64,000 bases of DNA, taken from Roseitranquillus sediminis (GTDB lineage: Bacteria > Pseudomonadota > Alphaproteobacteria > Rhodobacterales > Rhodobacteraceae). The stretch covers positions 62,001 to 126,000 of the forward strand of contig NZ_JAFFOB010000005.1 in NCBI RefSeq assembly GCF_016918935.1. Direction: 5' to 3'. The position numbers and the translations under genes are program-made. Under the pieces are notes generated by a model. It had not been told where the DNA came from. It saw only the letters and a program-made list of their open reading frames with translations, and ran no database searches. Below, one piece after another: positions 54,966 to 64,000 of the stretch. Position 1 is the stretch's first letter. Each line of letters begins with the position of its first letter.

Positions 54966-55565
54966 ATGAGTCGCCACGTCGCCCCGCACCTGCTGACGGC
55001 GCGCCCGCACCGCGCGGTGCCGGGGCCGCGGTTCCTAGGCGACCTGGCGCTGGCCCCCGCGCGGGTGCACGAGCTCTGCGGGACGGCGCGCCGCACCCTG
55101 GCGCTGATCGTCGCGCGCGCGATGCAGGGGCCGGTGTTCTGGATCGCCCCGAGCTGGAACCCAGACCGCCTGCACGGCGACGGGGTGCGGTCCTGGATCG
55201 ACCCTGCCCGTCTGACCTTCGTCACCCCCCGCAGGGCTGAGGACCTGCTGTGGAGCATGGAGGAGGTGCTGCGTGCCGGCCTCGTGCCTCTGGTGGTGGC
55301 CGACCTGCCCGGCCCGCCGGCGCTGACACCGGTGCGACGGCTGCACCTGGCCGCCGAGACCGGCGCGGCGGAGGGCAAGCTGGCGCCCCTCGGCCTGATC
55401 CTGACGCCCGAGGGCGCGGCGCCGGGGGTCGAGAGCCGCTGGTCGCTCGCCCCCCGGCACGAAGGCGAAGCGCAGGCCTGGCGCCTCGACCGCCTGCGCG
55501 CCCGCAGCGACCCGCCCCGCGACTGGCGCGTGACCGGCGGCGTGCGGCTCGCCCTCTCCGACTGA
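54966..55565 (+). CDS. ImuA-like SOS mutagenesis protein (RecA-related)
   Basis: A 199-residue protein resembling ImuA, the RecA-like partner of ImuB and DnaE2 in error-prone repair. Shared features are RVHELCGTARRTLAL, GPVFWIAPSWNPDRL, ARLTFVTPRRAEDLLWSMEE, then RRLHLAAETGAAEG and SRWSLAP. It lacks a canonical Walker A. A LexA box in its promoter supports an SOS role. No imuB or dnaE2 follows; the next gene is a dehydrogenase. No ribosome binding site is seen before the ATG, consistent with a leaderless transcript. Confidence 0.78.
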   Translation: MSRHVAPHLLTARPHRAVPGPRFLGDLALAPARVHELCGTARRTLALIVARAMQGPVFWIAPSWNPDRLHGDGVRSWIDPARLTFVTPRRAEDLLWSMEEVLRAGLVPLVVADLPGPPALTPVRRLHLAAETGAAEGKLAPLGLILTPEGAAPGVESRWSLAPRHEGEAQAWRLDRLRARSDPPRDWRVTGGVRLALSD

Positions 55566-55641
55566 GATCACGGACTGACCGACATCAAGGCGCGCCCGCT
55601 CGCCCGCGCCCACGGTGCAGTCAGAAAATCCGGAGGACATC

Positions 55642-56379
<738 letters not shown>

Positions 56380-56437
56380 CGGGCTGGCGCTCGGGGCGAC
56401 AGGCGGGTATGGCGCGGCGGACGACGAAAGGCGACGC

Positions 56438-58150
56438 ATGGCCCGCATCCTCATCACCTCCGCCCTGCCCTACATCAACGGGATCAAGCACCTCGGCAAC
56501 TTGGTGGGCAGCCAGCTTCCGGCCGACCTCTACGCCCGCTACATGCGCGCGCGCGGCCATGAGGTGCTGTTCCTCTGCGCCACCGACGAACACGGCACAC
56601 CGGCCGAACTCGCCGCCGCGAAGACCGGCGAGCCGGTGGCGGATTACTGCGCCCGCCTGCATGCGGAGCAGAGCCGTCTGGCCGAGGGCTTCCGCCTGTC
56701 GTTCGACAAGTACGGTCGCTCGTCCTCTCCGCAGAACCACGCGCTGACGCAGCACTTCGCGGGCCGGCTCTGGGAGGCGGGCCTGATCGAGGAGCGGACC
56801 GAGAGCCAGGTCTATTCCAACGCCGACGGCCGTTTCCTGCCAGACCGCTACATCGAGGGCACCTGCCCTAACTGCGGCTACGAACGCGCGCGGGGCGACC
56901 AATGCGAGAACTGCACCAAGCAGCTCGACCCGACCGACCTGATCGACCCGCGCAGCGCGATCAGCGGCTCGACCGACCTCGAGGTGCGCGAGACCAAGCA
57001 CCTCTACCTTCTCCAATCCAAGATGCGCGGCGCCCTGAACGACTGGATAGATGGCACGACGGACTGGCCGATCCTGACAACCTCCATCGCCCGCAAGTGG
57101 TTGAACGACGGCGAGGGGCTGCAGGACCGCGGCATCACCCGCGATCTGTCATGGGGCGTACCCGTCCGGCGCGGGACCGAGCCTTGGCCGGGAATGGAAG
57201 GCAAGGTTTTCTACGTCTGGTTCGACGCGCCGATCGAGTACATCGCCTGCGCCGCCGAATGGGCCGAGGAGCAGGGCCTGCCCGACGCGGCGTGGGAGCG
57301 CTGGTGGCGGACGGAGCGCGGCGCCGATGACGTGCGCTACGTGCAGTTCATGGGAAAGGACAACGTGCCGTTCCACACGCTGAGCTTTCCGGTGACGATC
57401 CTCGGCTCGGGCGAGGACTGGAAGCTCGTCGACTACATCAAGGCGTTCAACTACCTCAACTACGACGGGGGCCAGTTTTCCACGAGCCAGGGCCGCGGTG
57501 TCTTCATGGACCAGGCGCTCGAGATCCTGCCGGCCGACTACTGGCGCTGGTGGCTGCTCTCCCACGCACCCGAGACTGGCGACAGCGAATTCACCTGGGA
57601 GAACTTCCAGAGCTCGGTGAACAAGGACCTTGCCGACGTGCTCGGCAACTTCGTCAGCCGCGTGACCAAGTTCTGCCGCTCGAAGTTCGGCGAAGCGGTG
57701 CCGGAAGGGGAGTACGGCGCCGCCGAGGAGGCGCTGATCGAGGATCTCGCGCGCCGTCTCGCCGCCTATCAGGGACATCTGGAAGCGATCGAGGTGCGCA
57801 AGGCCGCGGCGGAGTTGCGCGCGATCTGGGTTGCGGGAAACGAGTACCTCCAGGCCGCCGCGCCCTGGGCCGCCTTCAAGGAGGACCCGGCGCGGGCTGC
57901 CGCGACGATCCGCCTGTCACTCAACCTGATCCGCTTCTACGCGCTGATCTCGCGGCCCTTCGTGCCGGACGCAGCCGATATCATGCTGCGCGCCCTGCGC
58001 GCGCCGGACGCGGAGTGGCCGGAGGATGTGTCGGCCGCGCTGCGGGCGCTGCCGGCGGGACACGCCTTTGACGTGCCCGACGTGCTCTTCCGCAAGATCG
58101 CGGACGACGAGCGCGCGGAATGGCAGCAGCGCTTTTCAGGCGATCGCTAG
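56438..58150 (+). CDS. metG: Methionyl-tRNA synthetase
   Basis: A 570-residue class I synthetase. The HIGH-like site is [11 protein letters not shown], the zinc knuckle [19 protein letters not shown], and the KMSKS-equivalent is [12 protein letters not shown]. The last reads FSTS in place of KMSKS, a form known in the FSxSRG-type MetG group. The C-terminal half is the all-helical anticodon-binding domain; there is no EMAP-like tail. It is a single gene, 58 bases after the broken dehydrogenase. Confidence 0.96.
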   Translation: MARILITSALPYINGIKHLGNLVGSQLPADLYARYMRARGHEVLFLCATDEHGTPAELAAAKTGEPVADYCARLHAEQSRLAEGFRLSFDKYGRSSSPQNHALTQHFAGRLWEAGLIEERTESQVYSNADGRFLPDRYIEGTCPNCGYERARGDQCENCTKQLDPTDLIDPRSAISGSTDLEVRETKHLYLLQSKMRGALNDWIDGTTDWPILTTSIARKWLNDGEGLQDRGITRDLSWGVPVRRGTEPWPGMEGKVFYVWFDAPIEYIACAAEWAEEQGLPDAAWERWWRTERGADDVRYVQFMGKDNVPFHTLSFPVTILGSGEDWKLVDYIKAFNYLNYDGGQFSTSQGRGVFMDQALEILPADYWRWWLLSHAPETGDSEFTWENFQSSVNKDLADVLGNFVSRVTKFCRSKFGEAVPEGEYGAAEEALIEDLARRLAAYQGHLEAIEVRKAAAELRAIWVAGNEYLQAAAPWAAFKEDPARAAATIRLSLNLIRFYALISRPFVPDAADIMLRALRAPDAEWPEDVSAALRALPAGHAFDVPDVLFRKIADDERAEWQQRFSGDR

Positions 58151-58166
58151 ACCTTCGGCGGCGCGT

Positions 58167-59120
58167 TCAGGCGACGTCGGCCAGTCGCACCTCCGAGACC
58201 AGACGTTCGGCGGTCGGCCCGTCGCACAACTCCGTCGCCGGCGTCATGACTGCCGCGGCCGCCGCCGCGGTGCCGGCAGTCACTGCCTGGCGAAACGTCT
58301 GGCCCCGGGCCAGCGCAAGGGTGAGAGCGCCCATCAGACTGTCTCCGGCGCCGACCGCGCTCACCGTCTCGACCAAGGGCGGCCGGCAGAAGAAGGCGTC
58401 GTCCGCCGTGACGCCCGCCGTGCCCCTGGCGCCCAGCGCCATGACGAGGTGGTCGGCCACGCCGGACCGCACCAGCTCCTGCCCGAAAAGCACGAGCTCC
58501 CGCTCCGAGGGAAAGACGCGACCGCTCAGTTCCTCCGCCTCCTCGCCATCCATGCGCAGGACGTGATAGGGGCCGCCCTCCAGAACGCGCGCCGCGGCGA
58601 GCAATGCGGGGCCCGACGTGTCGAGCAGGAGGCACGCGCCCCGCTCCCGCGACAGCGCCTTGATCCGGCCCTGGACAGCGGTCGGCAGGCCGGGCGGCAG
58701 GCTGCCCGAGAGGACGACGAGCATCTCGGGCTCGATCCGCGTCGACAGCGCCGCCAGCAAGGCGTCGACGTCCGCAGGCCCCCACTCCGGGCCGGCGAGG
58801 ACGAAGCGGTACTGATCCGATGTGTCCCGCGCCGTCACGGCGAACGACTGCCGGGTCAGCCCGGCAATGCGGAAGTCCGCCACGTCGACTCGCTCGGCGC
58901 GCAGAAGCTCGGCCACGAGGTCACCCGTGGCCCCGGCCAGCGCCACGAAGGCCGTCGCATCACCGCCGAGTCGCCCGATGGCGCGCGCCACGTTGATGCC
59001 GCCGCCGCCGGGATCGAGCCGCTGATCGAGGCAGCGCACCTTGCGGTTCGGCACGACACTCATCGCCTCGGCCGAGACGTCAAGCGCTGGGTTCATCGTG
59101 AGCGTCAGTATCCTGCGCAT
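58167..59120 (-). CDS. PfkB-type sugar kinase (1-phosphofructokinase / 6-phosphofructokinase II-like)
   Basis: A 317-residue ribokinase-fold enzyme closely resembling E. coli PfkB: signature 1 DPGGGGINVARAIGRLGG, substrate region TSDQYRFVLAGPEWG, and signature 2 VSAVGAGDSLMGALTLA with the catalytic Asp. The usual N-x-x-E Mg motif reads MDGEEAEEL here. It likely phosphorylates fructose 6-phosphate or a related sugar phosphate. It is downstream of ppsA and the tiny lipoprotein on the same strand, with GGAGG 4 bases before the ATG. Confidence 0.87.
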   Translation of the reverse strand: MRRILTLTMNPALDVSAEAMSVVPNRKVRCLDQRLDPGGGGINVARAIGRLGGDATAFVALAGATGDLVAELLRAERVDVADFRIAGLTRQSFAVTARDTSDQYRFVLAGPEWGPADVDALLAALSTRIEPEMLVVLSGSLPPGLPTAVQGRIKALSRERGACLLLDTSGPALLAAARVLEGGPYHVLRMDGEEAEELSGRVFPSERELVLFGQELVRSGVADHLVMALGARGTAGVTADDAFFCRPPLVETVSAVGAGDSLMGALTLALARGQTFRQAVTAGTAAAAAAVMTPATELCDGPTAERLVSEVRLADVA

Positions 59121-59207
59121 GATCCTCCGAGGCGACAGCGTGGCATGGCCGAGACATAATCGTGCCCAGGGCAGATGCCAGCGGTGACCGGAGGCCGCGC
59201 TACAAGC

Positions 59208-59357
59208 TCACGTCGGGGCAGTCGAGCGGTGCATCTCGCCCACGGGATCGTTCGGCCCGCATTCCTCGCCGGAGACGGGATAACGGTTTGGCGCGGCGCA
59301 AGCGGCGAGTGTCAGGGCGAGGGCGAGGGCGAGGATCAGGTAGGCTTGCTTTGGCAT
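59208..59357 (-). CDS. Tiny lipoprotein, 49 aa
   Basis: A short frame with a good ribosome binding site (GGGAG, about 7 bases before the ATG). It encodes a lipoprotein signal (MPKQAYLILALALALTLAAC, lipobox LAAC) and a mature part of about 30 residues, CAAPNRYPVSGEECGPNDPV and on to a TGA stop, with one more Cys. It lies between ppsA and pfkB on the same strand. Function unknown; short lipoproteins with this mature pattern look familiar from Rhodobacteraceae. Confidence 0.6.
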   Translation of the reverse strand: MPKQAYLILALALALTLAACAAPNRYPVSGEECGPNDPVGEMHRSTAPT

Positions 59358-59388
59358 GGGTCGCTCCCTCATGTGTCGATCGGATGGA

Positions 59389-61773
59389 TCAAGCTCCCTC
59401 CGCCTCGGCCACGTGGCGCTTCACGGCGACGAAGCTGTCGGGCGTGACGGAGATCGAGTCTATGCCGGCCTCGACCAGCAGCCGCGCGAAGGCCGGGTCG
59501 TTCGACGGCGCCTGTCCGCAGAGACCGACCTTGGCGCCCGCCTCGTGGGCGCGGGCGATCAGCGTCTCGATCATCCAGAGTACCGCCGGATCGGCCTCGC
59601 GGAAGAGGTCGGCGAGGCGGTCGCTGTCGCGGTCGACGCCGAGGGTGAGCTGCGTGAGATCGTTGGAGCCGATCGAAAAGCCGTCGAAGCGCTCGGCGAA
59701 CTCGGACGCGCGGATCACGTTCGAAGGCACCTCGCCCATGACGTAGACCTCCAGCCCGTCGCGCCCGCGCTCGAGCCCGTTCTCGCGCATGACCTCCAGC
59801 ACGCGGTCGGCCTCTTCCGGCGTGCGGCAGAATGGAATCATCACCACCACGTTGTCGAAGCCCATCTCCTGCCTGAGCTTTCGAATTGCCCGGCATTCAA
59901 GCGCGAAACCCTCGCGATAGGCGTCGGAATAGTAGCGCGAGGCGCCGCGGAACCCGATCATCGGGTTTTCCTCAGCCGGCTCGAAGGCGTGGCCGCCCAG
60001 CAGCTCGGCGTACTCGCTGGTCTTGAAGTCGCTCATCCGCACGATGACCGGCTTGGGGTAGAACACTGCGGCGATCCGGCTGAGGCCGCGAGCGAGCTGG
60101 TCGACGAAGTACTGCGGCTTGTCATCCCAGCCGCGGGTCAGCTCGGCGATCCGCTCCTTGGCCTCCTGGTCTTCGAGCGTATCGAAGTTCACCAGCGCCA
60201 TCGGGTGGACCTGCACCGAGCTGTTGACCACGAACTCCATCCGCGCGAGGCCCACGCCCTCGGCCGGCAACCGCCACCAGCGAAAGGCGGCAGACGGGTT
60301 CGCGAGGTTCAGCATGATCCGCGTCCGGGTCTCGGGGATGTCGTCGAGGCGCAGCTCCTCGACCTCGTAGTCGGCGGTCCCCTCGTGCACGACGCCCTCG
60401 TCGCCGCCGGTGCAGTCGACGGTAATCTCCTGCTCATCGTGCAACAGGTGCGTGGCGTTTCCGGTGCCGACGATCGCCGGGACGCCCAGTTCGCGGCTGA
60501 CGATGGCGGCGTGGCTGGTGCGCCCGCCGTGGTCGGTGACGATGGCGGCGGCGCGCTTCATGATCGGCACCCAGTCAGGGTCGGTGGTGCCGGTGACGAG
60601 AATCGCGCCGTCGACGAAGCGGTCGATCTCGCTCGCGTGCTCGATCAGGCAGACGCGCCCGGCAGCGACCGCGTCCCCGACGCTGAGGCCCTTGACCAGC
60701 GTCCTGCCGGCGGACTTGACGGTGTAGGTCTTGAGCGCCCCCGCCTCGGCGCGGGATTGCACGGTCTCGGGCCGCGCCTGCACGATGAAGATCTCGCCGG
60801 ACTCGCCGTCCTTGGCCCATTCCATGTCCATCGGCTGGCCGTAATGGTCCTCGATGGTCGCGGCCATCCGGGCGAGCGCGACGATCTCGTCGTCCTCCAG
60901 CACGAAGGCCGCGCGCTCGGCCTTCGAGGTCGGGACGTTCTTCGTCTCGCCGCCGGTTGCGCCAGCATAGACCATCTTCTTCTCCTTGGCGCCGCGCGTC
61001 TTCTCGACGATGGGCATTACACCCTCGCGGTCGAGGAAGGGCTTGTAGACTTCGTACTCGTCCGGGCTGACCGCACCCTGCACGACATTCTCGCCCAGCC
61101 CCCAGGCGGCGTTGATGAGGACGACCTTGTCAAACCCCGACTCGGTGTCGATCGAGAACATCACGCCCGACCCGGAGATGTCGGAGCGCACCATCCGCTG
61201 CACGCCGACCGAGAGCGCCACCTGCTCGTGGTCGAAGCCACGCGCCTCGCGGTAGCTGATCGCCCGGTCGGTGAAGAGCGAAGCGTAGCAGCGCCGGCAG
61301 GCCGAGAGCAGCGCCGCCTCACCGCGCACGTTGAGGAACGTCTCCTGCTGGCCCGCGAAACTCGCGTCGGGCAGATCCTCGGCGGTGGCCGAGGAACGCA
61401 CCGCCACCGGCACGTCGTCCGCGCCCGCGCGACGGCAGAGCTCGCGGTAGCTCTCGAGGATGGCGTCGCGGATGTCCTCGGGCCAGTCGCCGGCGCCGAT
61501 CGCCTCGCGGATGCGGGTGCCGGCCTGGTGCAGCGCGATCCGCGCCTCGCCCAGCCGCCCGACGGTGTCGCGGATCATGTCGTTGAGATCGTTCGCGCGC
61601 AAAAAGGCGCGGAACGCGCCCGCCGTGGTCGCGAAACCCGGCGGCACCTTGATACCCCGCGCCCCGAGCTGTTGCACCATCTCGCCCAGCGAGCTGTTCT
61701 TGCCCCCGACGAGAGCCACGTCGCCCCGCGCGAGGTTCTCGAACCAGATCACGTTCTCAGCTTGCGCGGCCAT
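59389..61773 (-). CDS. ppsA: Phosphoenolpyruvate synthase
   Basis: A 794-residue enzyme that makes PEP from pyruvate and ATP, the gluconeogenic entry when growing on acids. The N-terminal ATP-grasp domain (residues 10-340) holds [20 protein letters not shown], the swivelling domain carries the phospho-His at residue 421 ([17 protein letters not shown]), and the C-terminal PEP barrel ends with [19 protein letters not shown]. The start at [10 protein letters not shown] is preferred to one 18 codons upstream. It reads toward the tiny lipoprotein and pfkB. Confidence 0.96.
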   Translation of the reverse strand: MAAQAENVIWFENLARGDVALVGGKNSSLGEMVQQLGARGIKVPPGFATTAGAFRAFLRANDLNDMIRDTVGRLGEARIALHQAGTRIREAIGAGDWPEDIRDAILESYRELCRRAGADDVPVAVRSSATAEDLPDASFAGQQETFLNVRGEAALLSACRRCYASLFTDRAISYREARGFDHEQVALSVGVQRMVRSDISGSGVMFSIDTESGFDKVVLINAAWGLGENVVQGAVSPDEYEVYKPFLDREGVMPIVEKTRGAKEKKMVYAGATGGETKNVPTSKAERAAFVLEDDEIVALARMAATIEDHYGQPMDMEWAKDGESGEIFIVQARPETVQSRAEAGALKTYTVKSAGRTLVKGLSVGDAVAAGRVCLIEHASEIDRFVDGAILVTGTTDPDWVPIMKRAAAIVTDHGGRTSHAAIVSRELGVPAIVGTGNATHLLHDEQEITVDCTGGDEGVVHEGTADYEVEELRLDDIPETRTRIMLNLANPSAAFRWWRLPAEGVGLARMEFVVNSSVQVHPMALVNFDTLEDQEAKERIAELTRGWDDKPQYFVDQLARGLSRIAAVFYPKPVIVRMSDFKTSEYAELLGGHAFEPAEENPMIGFRGASRYYSDAYREGFALECRAIRKLRQEMGFDNVVVMIPFCRTPEEADRVLEVMRENGLERGRDGLEVYVMGEVPSNVIRASEFAERFDGFSIGSNDLTQLTLGVDRDSDRLADLFREADPAVLWMIETLIARAHEAGAKVGLCGQAPSNDPAFARLLVEAGIDSISVTPDSFVAVKRHVAEAEGA

Positions 61774-61901
61774 GTTGCCCCCGATCGTCGATTGGCTTCC
61801 GGTCCTTATGCCGTCAAGCTGGCCCACGCGATTTGATGCCGGTCAAGGTCGGCGGTTTCCGCTGGACTAGCCTCGGCGCAACTCGAGATAGGGAAGGCGG
61901 C

Positions 61902-62261
61902 ATGACCAAAGCGAAACTTGAGGCCCTGCTTGCGCGCGTGGACGAGGCTAGGGAGCTTGACGCAAACCTGCTGCACGAGGCGACCGAAGCGATCCGGGAG
62001 GTGTTCCCAGGCGTGCCGGCGGAAGCCACGGCGCCGACCGAGGCGACGGAGGCCGTGCTGCACCTCGTCGACCGGTGCCTGCCCGGCTGGACGATCTCGC
62101 TGCAGGGGCAGGCAACCGAGCCGGACGGCCACTGGCAGTGCTTCCTGCGCGAATCGGCCTCGCGCGACGACGACGCGATGATCGGCAGCGGCCGCGCGCC
62201 GACAGTGAGCCTCGCGCTGCTCGAGGCGATCCTGAAGCTTGCCTCGCTCAAGGCGCGGTAG
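61902..62261 (+). CDS. Hypothetical protein, 119 aa
   Basis: No named family recognised. The core AVLHLVDRCLPGWTISLQG followed by SGRAPTVSLALLEAILKLA resembles short proteins found in Rhodobacterales prophages and gene transfer agent regions, which share a LVDRxLPGW-type motif and a C-terminal AxALCxAxLKA helix. Here it stands alone with no phage genes around it. The start has GGAAGG 4 bases upstream. A longer frame from 61833 would overlap the ppsA control region and is not chosen. Confidence 0.6.
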   Translation: MTKAKLEALLARVDEARELDANLLHEATEAIREVFPGVPAEATAPTEATEAVLHLVDRCLPGWTISLQGQATEPDGHWQCFLRESASRDDDAMIGSGRAPTVSLALLEAILKLASLKAR

Positions 62262-62305
62262 CAGGGCCGGTCTCGCCAGCGCGCCGAAGGAACGGGACAG
62301 CAGGC

Positions 62306-64000
62306 ATGGACGCAAACGACGCCCCTGCGGCCGAGGACTGGCACGCGCTCGACGTCGACGAGGCGATGCGCCGGCAAGAGTCGAGTCGTCGCGGCCTGAG
62401 CGCGGAGGAAGCGGCGGCACGGCGCGCCCGGGATGGGCCGAACGCGCTGCCGGCCGTCAAGCCGCGGGGGCCGATGCGACGGCTGCTCGACCAGTTCGAC
62501 AACCTGCTGATCTACGTCCTGCTCGCCTCCGGCGCGATCACGGCGGTGCTCGGACACTGGACCGACGCAGCGGTAATCATCGCCGTGGTCGTGATCAATG
62601 CCGCAATCGGCTTCTGGCAGGAGGGCCGCGCCGAGGACGCGCTGGCGGCGGTGCGAGCCATGCTGTCGGCGGAGGCGGCGGTGCTGCGGGAGGGCGAGCG
62701 GCGGCACGTCCCGGCGGAGGATCTCGTGCCGGGCGACATCGTGCTGCTGGAGGCCGGCGACCGCGTGCCAGCGGACCTGCGCCTCATCAAGTCCAGCGGC
62801 CTCACCACACAGGAGGCGGCGCTCACCGGAGAATCGGCCGCCATCGTCAAGTCGGTGGAAGCCGTCGCACGGGAGGCGGCGCTTGGCGACCGCACCTCGA
62901 TGGCTTATTCGGGCACGCTGGCGGCTTCGGGCCGCGGCGTCGGCCTCGTCGTGGCGACCGGCGCCGCGGCCGAAATCGGGCGGATCGGCGCGATGTTGAG
63001 CGGCATCGAGCAGCTGAAGACGCCGCTCCTGCGTCAGATCGACCACTTCGCGCGGCTGCTGACGTTCCTCATCCTCGCCGTCTGCGCGGCCGTCTTCGCC
63101 TATGCGACCATGATTGGCGGGTACGCCATCGAGGAGGCATTCCTCGCGATGGTGGGGCTGGCCGTCGCGGCGATTCCCGAAGGCCTGCCGGCCGTGCTGA
63201 CGATCACGCTCGCCCTCGGCGTGCAGCGGATGGCGGCGCGCAACGCCATCATCCGGCGGCTTCCGGCGGTGGAGACGCTGGGTGCCGTCTCGGTCATCTG
63301 CACCGACAAGACCGGTACCTTGACGCTGAACGAAATGGTGGTGCGGCGAGTGGTAGTTGATCCGCGCGAAGCGCCGCTCGACGTCACCGGCGAAGGCTAT
63401 GACCCTGCAGGCGCACTCTCGCGCTCCGACCTGCGAGCGGAGGCACTGGCGCGGACCGGCCTGCTCTGCGGCGATGCGCAACTCCTTAGAGGCGAGGACG
63501 GCTGGCGCGTGGAGGGCGATCCGATGGAGGGGGCGCTGGTAGCCTTCGCCTGCAAGGCTGGGCTCAATGAGGGCGACGAGCACGCGCGCCACACGCGGAT
63601 TGCGGAGATTCCGTTCGACGCCGACCACCGATTCATGGCCACGCTGAACAAGGGGCCGGACGGGCGCAAGCTGCACGTAAAGGGCGCGCCGGATCGCCTG
63701 CTTGAGCTCTCGGCGCGGCAGGAGAGCGGCGAACTCGACCGCGCGGCCTGGCAGGAGGCGATCGAGACGCTGGCGGCGGACGGTCACCGCGTCCTCGCCT
63801 TTGCTCAGAGGCCGCTGGACGCGGACGCCCTCACGATGGACGACGTGCGGGACCTGACGCTGATCGGTCTCGCCGGCTTTATCGACCCCGCTCGCCCGGA
63901 GGCGATCGAGGCGGTGGCGGCCTGCCGCAGCGCCGGGATCGACGTCAAGATGATCACCGGCGATCATGCGCGCACGGCGCTGGCCGTCGCGGCCGAGCTG
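62306..64000 (+). CDS. Cation-transporting P-type ATPase, N-terminal part (partial)
   Basis: Translation from the ATG at 62306 stays open to the window end (565 codons). The N-terminal cation-ATPase segment begins near HALDVDEAMRRQESSRRGLS, then the actuator loop LTTQEAALTGES with TGES, membrane helix M4 with the ion-binding IPEGLPAVLTITLALG, and the phosphorylation site ICTDKTGTLTLNE. The PEGLP pattern places it in the P2-type group (Ca or Na/K-like ATPases of the PMR1/SERCA type), not the Cu/Zn group. The hinge and last helices lie outside the window. Confidence 0.93.
   Translation, partial: MDANDAPAAEDWHALDVDEAMRRQESSRRGLSAEEAAARRARDGPNALPAVKPRGPMRRLLDQFDNLLIYVLLASGAITAVLGHWTDAAVIIAVVVINAAIGFWQEGRAEDALAAVRAMLSAEAAVLREGERRHVPAEDLVPGDIVLLEAGDRVPADLRLIKSSGLTTQEAALTGESAAIVKSVEAVAREAALGDRTSMAYSGTLAASGRGVGLVVATGAAAEIGRIGAMLSGIEQLKTPLLRQIDHFARLLTFLILAVCAAVFAYATMIGGYAIEEAFLAMVGLAVAAIPEGLPAVLTITLALGVQRMAARNAIIRRLPAVETLGAVSVICTDKTGTLTLNEMVVRRVVVDPREAPLDVTGEGYDPAGALSRSDLRAEALARTGLLCGDAQLLRGEDGWRVEGDPMEGALVAFACKAGLNEGDEHARHTRIAEIPFDADHRFMATLNKGPDGRKLHVKGAPDRLLELSARQESGELDRAAWQEAIETLAADGHRVLAFAQRPLDADALTMDDVRDLTLIGLAGFIDPARPEAIEAVAACRSAGIDVKMITGDHARTALAVAAEL

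Noticed and set aside
59356-61836. An 826-codon open frame on the plus strand, antisense to ppsA
   Set aside because: It mirrors ppsA codon by codon, as GC-rich genes often leave long open antisense frames; its translation is Arg/Asp/Leu/Val-rich with no recognisable domain.

Overview
The window is GC-rich chromosomal DNA of an alphaproteobacterium, most likely order Rhodobacterales (Roseobacter/Paracoccus-type). Four things point there: a SAM/SAH-type riboswitch in front of metK, a class known from Rhodobacterales; an Irr-type iron regulator divergent from fabA-fabB-fabI; the run miaB, phoH, ybeY, corC, lnt, metK, trmB; and an alphaproteobacterial LexA box (GAAC-N7-GAAC). The content is mostly housekeeping and catabolic. 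I see no tRNA, rRNA, insertion sequence, prophage or CRISPR array. Genes are tightly packed and many overlap by 1, 4 or 8 bases (ATGA, GTGA, TTGA, TGATG), so translational coupling is common.

Layout. 1-2.7 kb: end of RNase D, a lipoprotein, sufE, a DUF1638 protein, a UPF0145 protein and a small membrane protein. 2.7-6.7 kb: a Mn/Zn/Fe-type ABC importer operon with two palindromes in its promoter. 6.7-11.5 kb: a vitamin B12 uptake operon (btuB-F-C-D order) behind a cobalamin riboswitch. 11.5-13.1 kb: a cheB-cheD pair. 13.2-17 kb: zwf-pgl-pgi, the entry to the Entner-Doudoroff and pentose-phosphate routes. 17-25 kb: an HNH nuclease, an esterase, a DNA glycosylase, an MFS carrier, a squalene/phytoene-synthase-like protein, a methyltransferase, citramalate synthase (cimA) and cysS. 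25-28.3 kb: an orphan TRAP binding protein, an amidohydrolase and trmB. 28.5-35.1 kb: metK, lnt, corC, ybeY, phoH, miaB, all on the minus strand. 35.3-39 kb: irr, fabA, fabB, fabI and a small P-loop kinase.

39-43 kb holds a serine hydrolase, a VOC protein and a dehalogenase / alpha-beta hydrolase / PLP-dehydratase run. 43.2-48.4 kb is a protocatechuate cluster (pcaD, pcaH, pcaG, an alpha/beta hydrolase, a beta-keto acid cleavage enzyme, pcaB). Here the cleavage enzyme may replace the usual CoA-transferase and thiolase end of the beta-ketoadipate pathway. 48.4-56.4 kb: glpK, a 20-residue microprotein, an EEP-family hydrolase, cardiolipin synthase, acylphosphatase, a DUF983 protein, a Nudix hydrolase, an aldo/keto reductase, an SOS-type imuA-like gene and a short-chain dehydrogenase broken by an amber codon. 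56.4-64 kb: metG, a pfkB-type kinase, a tiny lipoprotein, ppsA, a hypothetical protein and the start of a P-type cation ATPase that runs off the end.

The points most worth following are the LexA-box promoter of the imuA-like gene, the amber codon in the dehydrogenase, the compositional mosaic in cysS, the three 11-bp tandem units before cimA, the pca cluster with its cleavage enzyme, and two very small genes with good ribosome binding sites.
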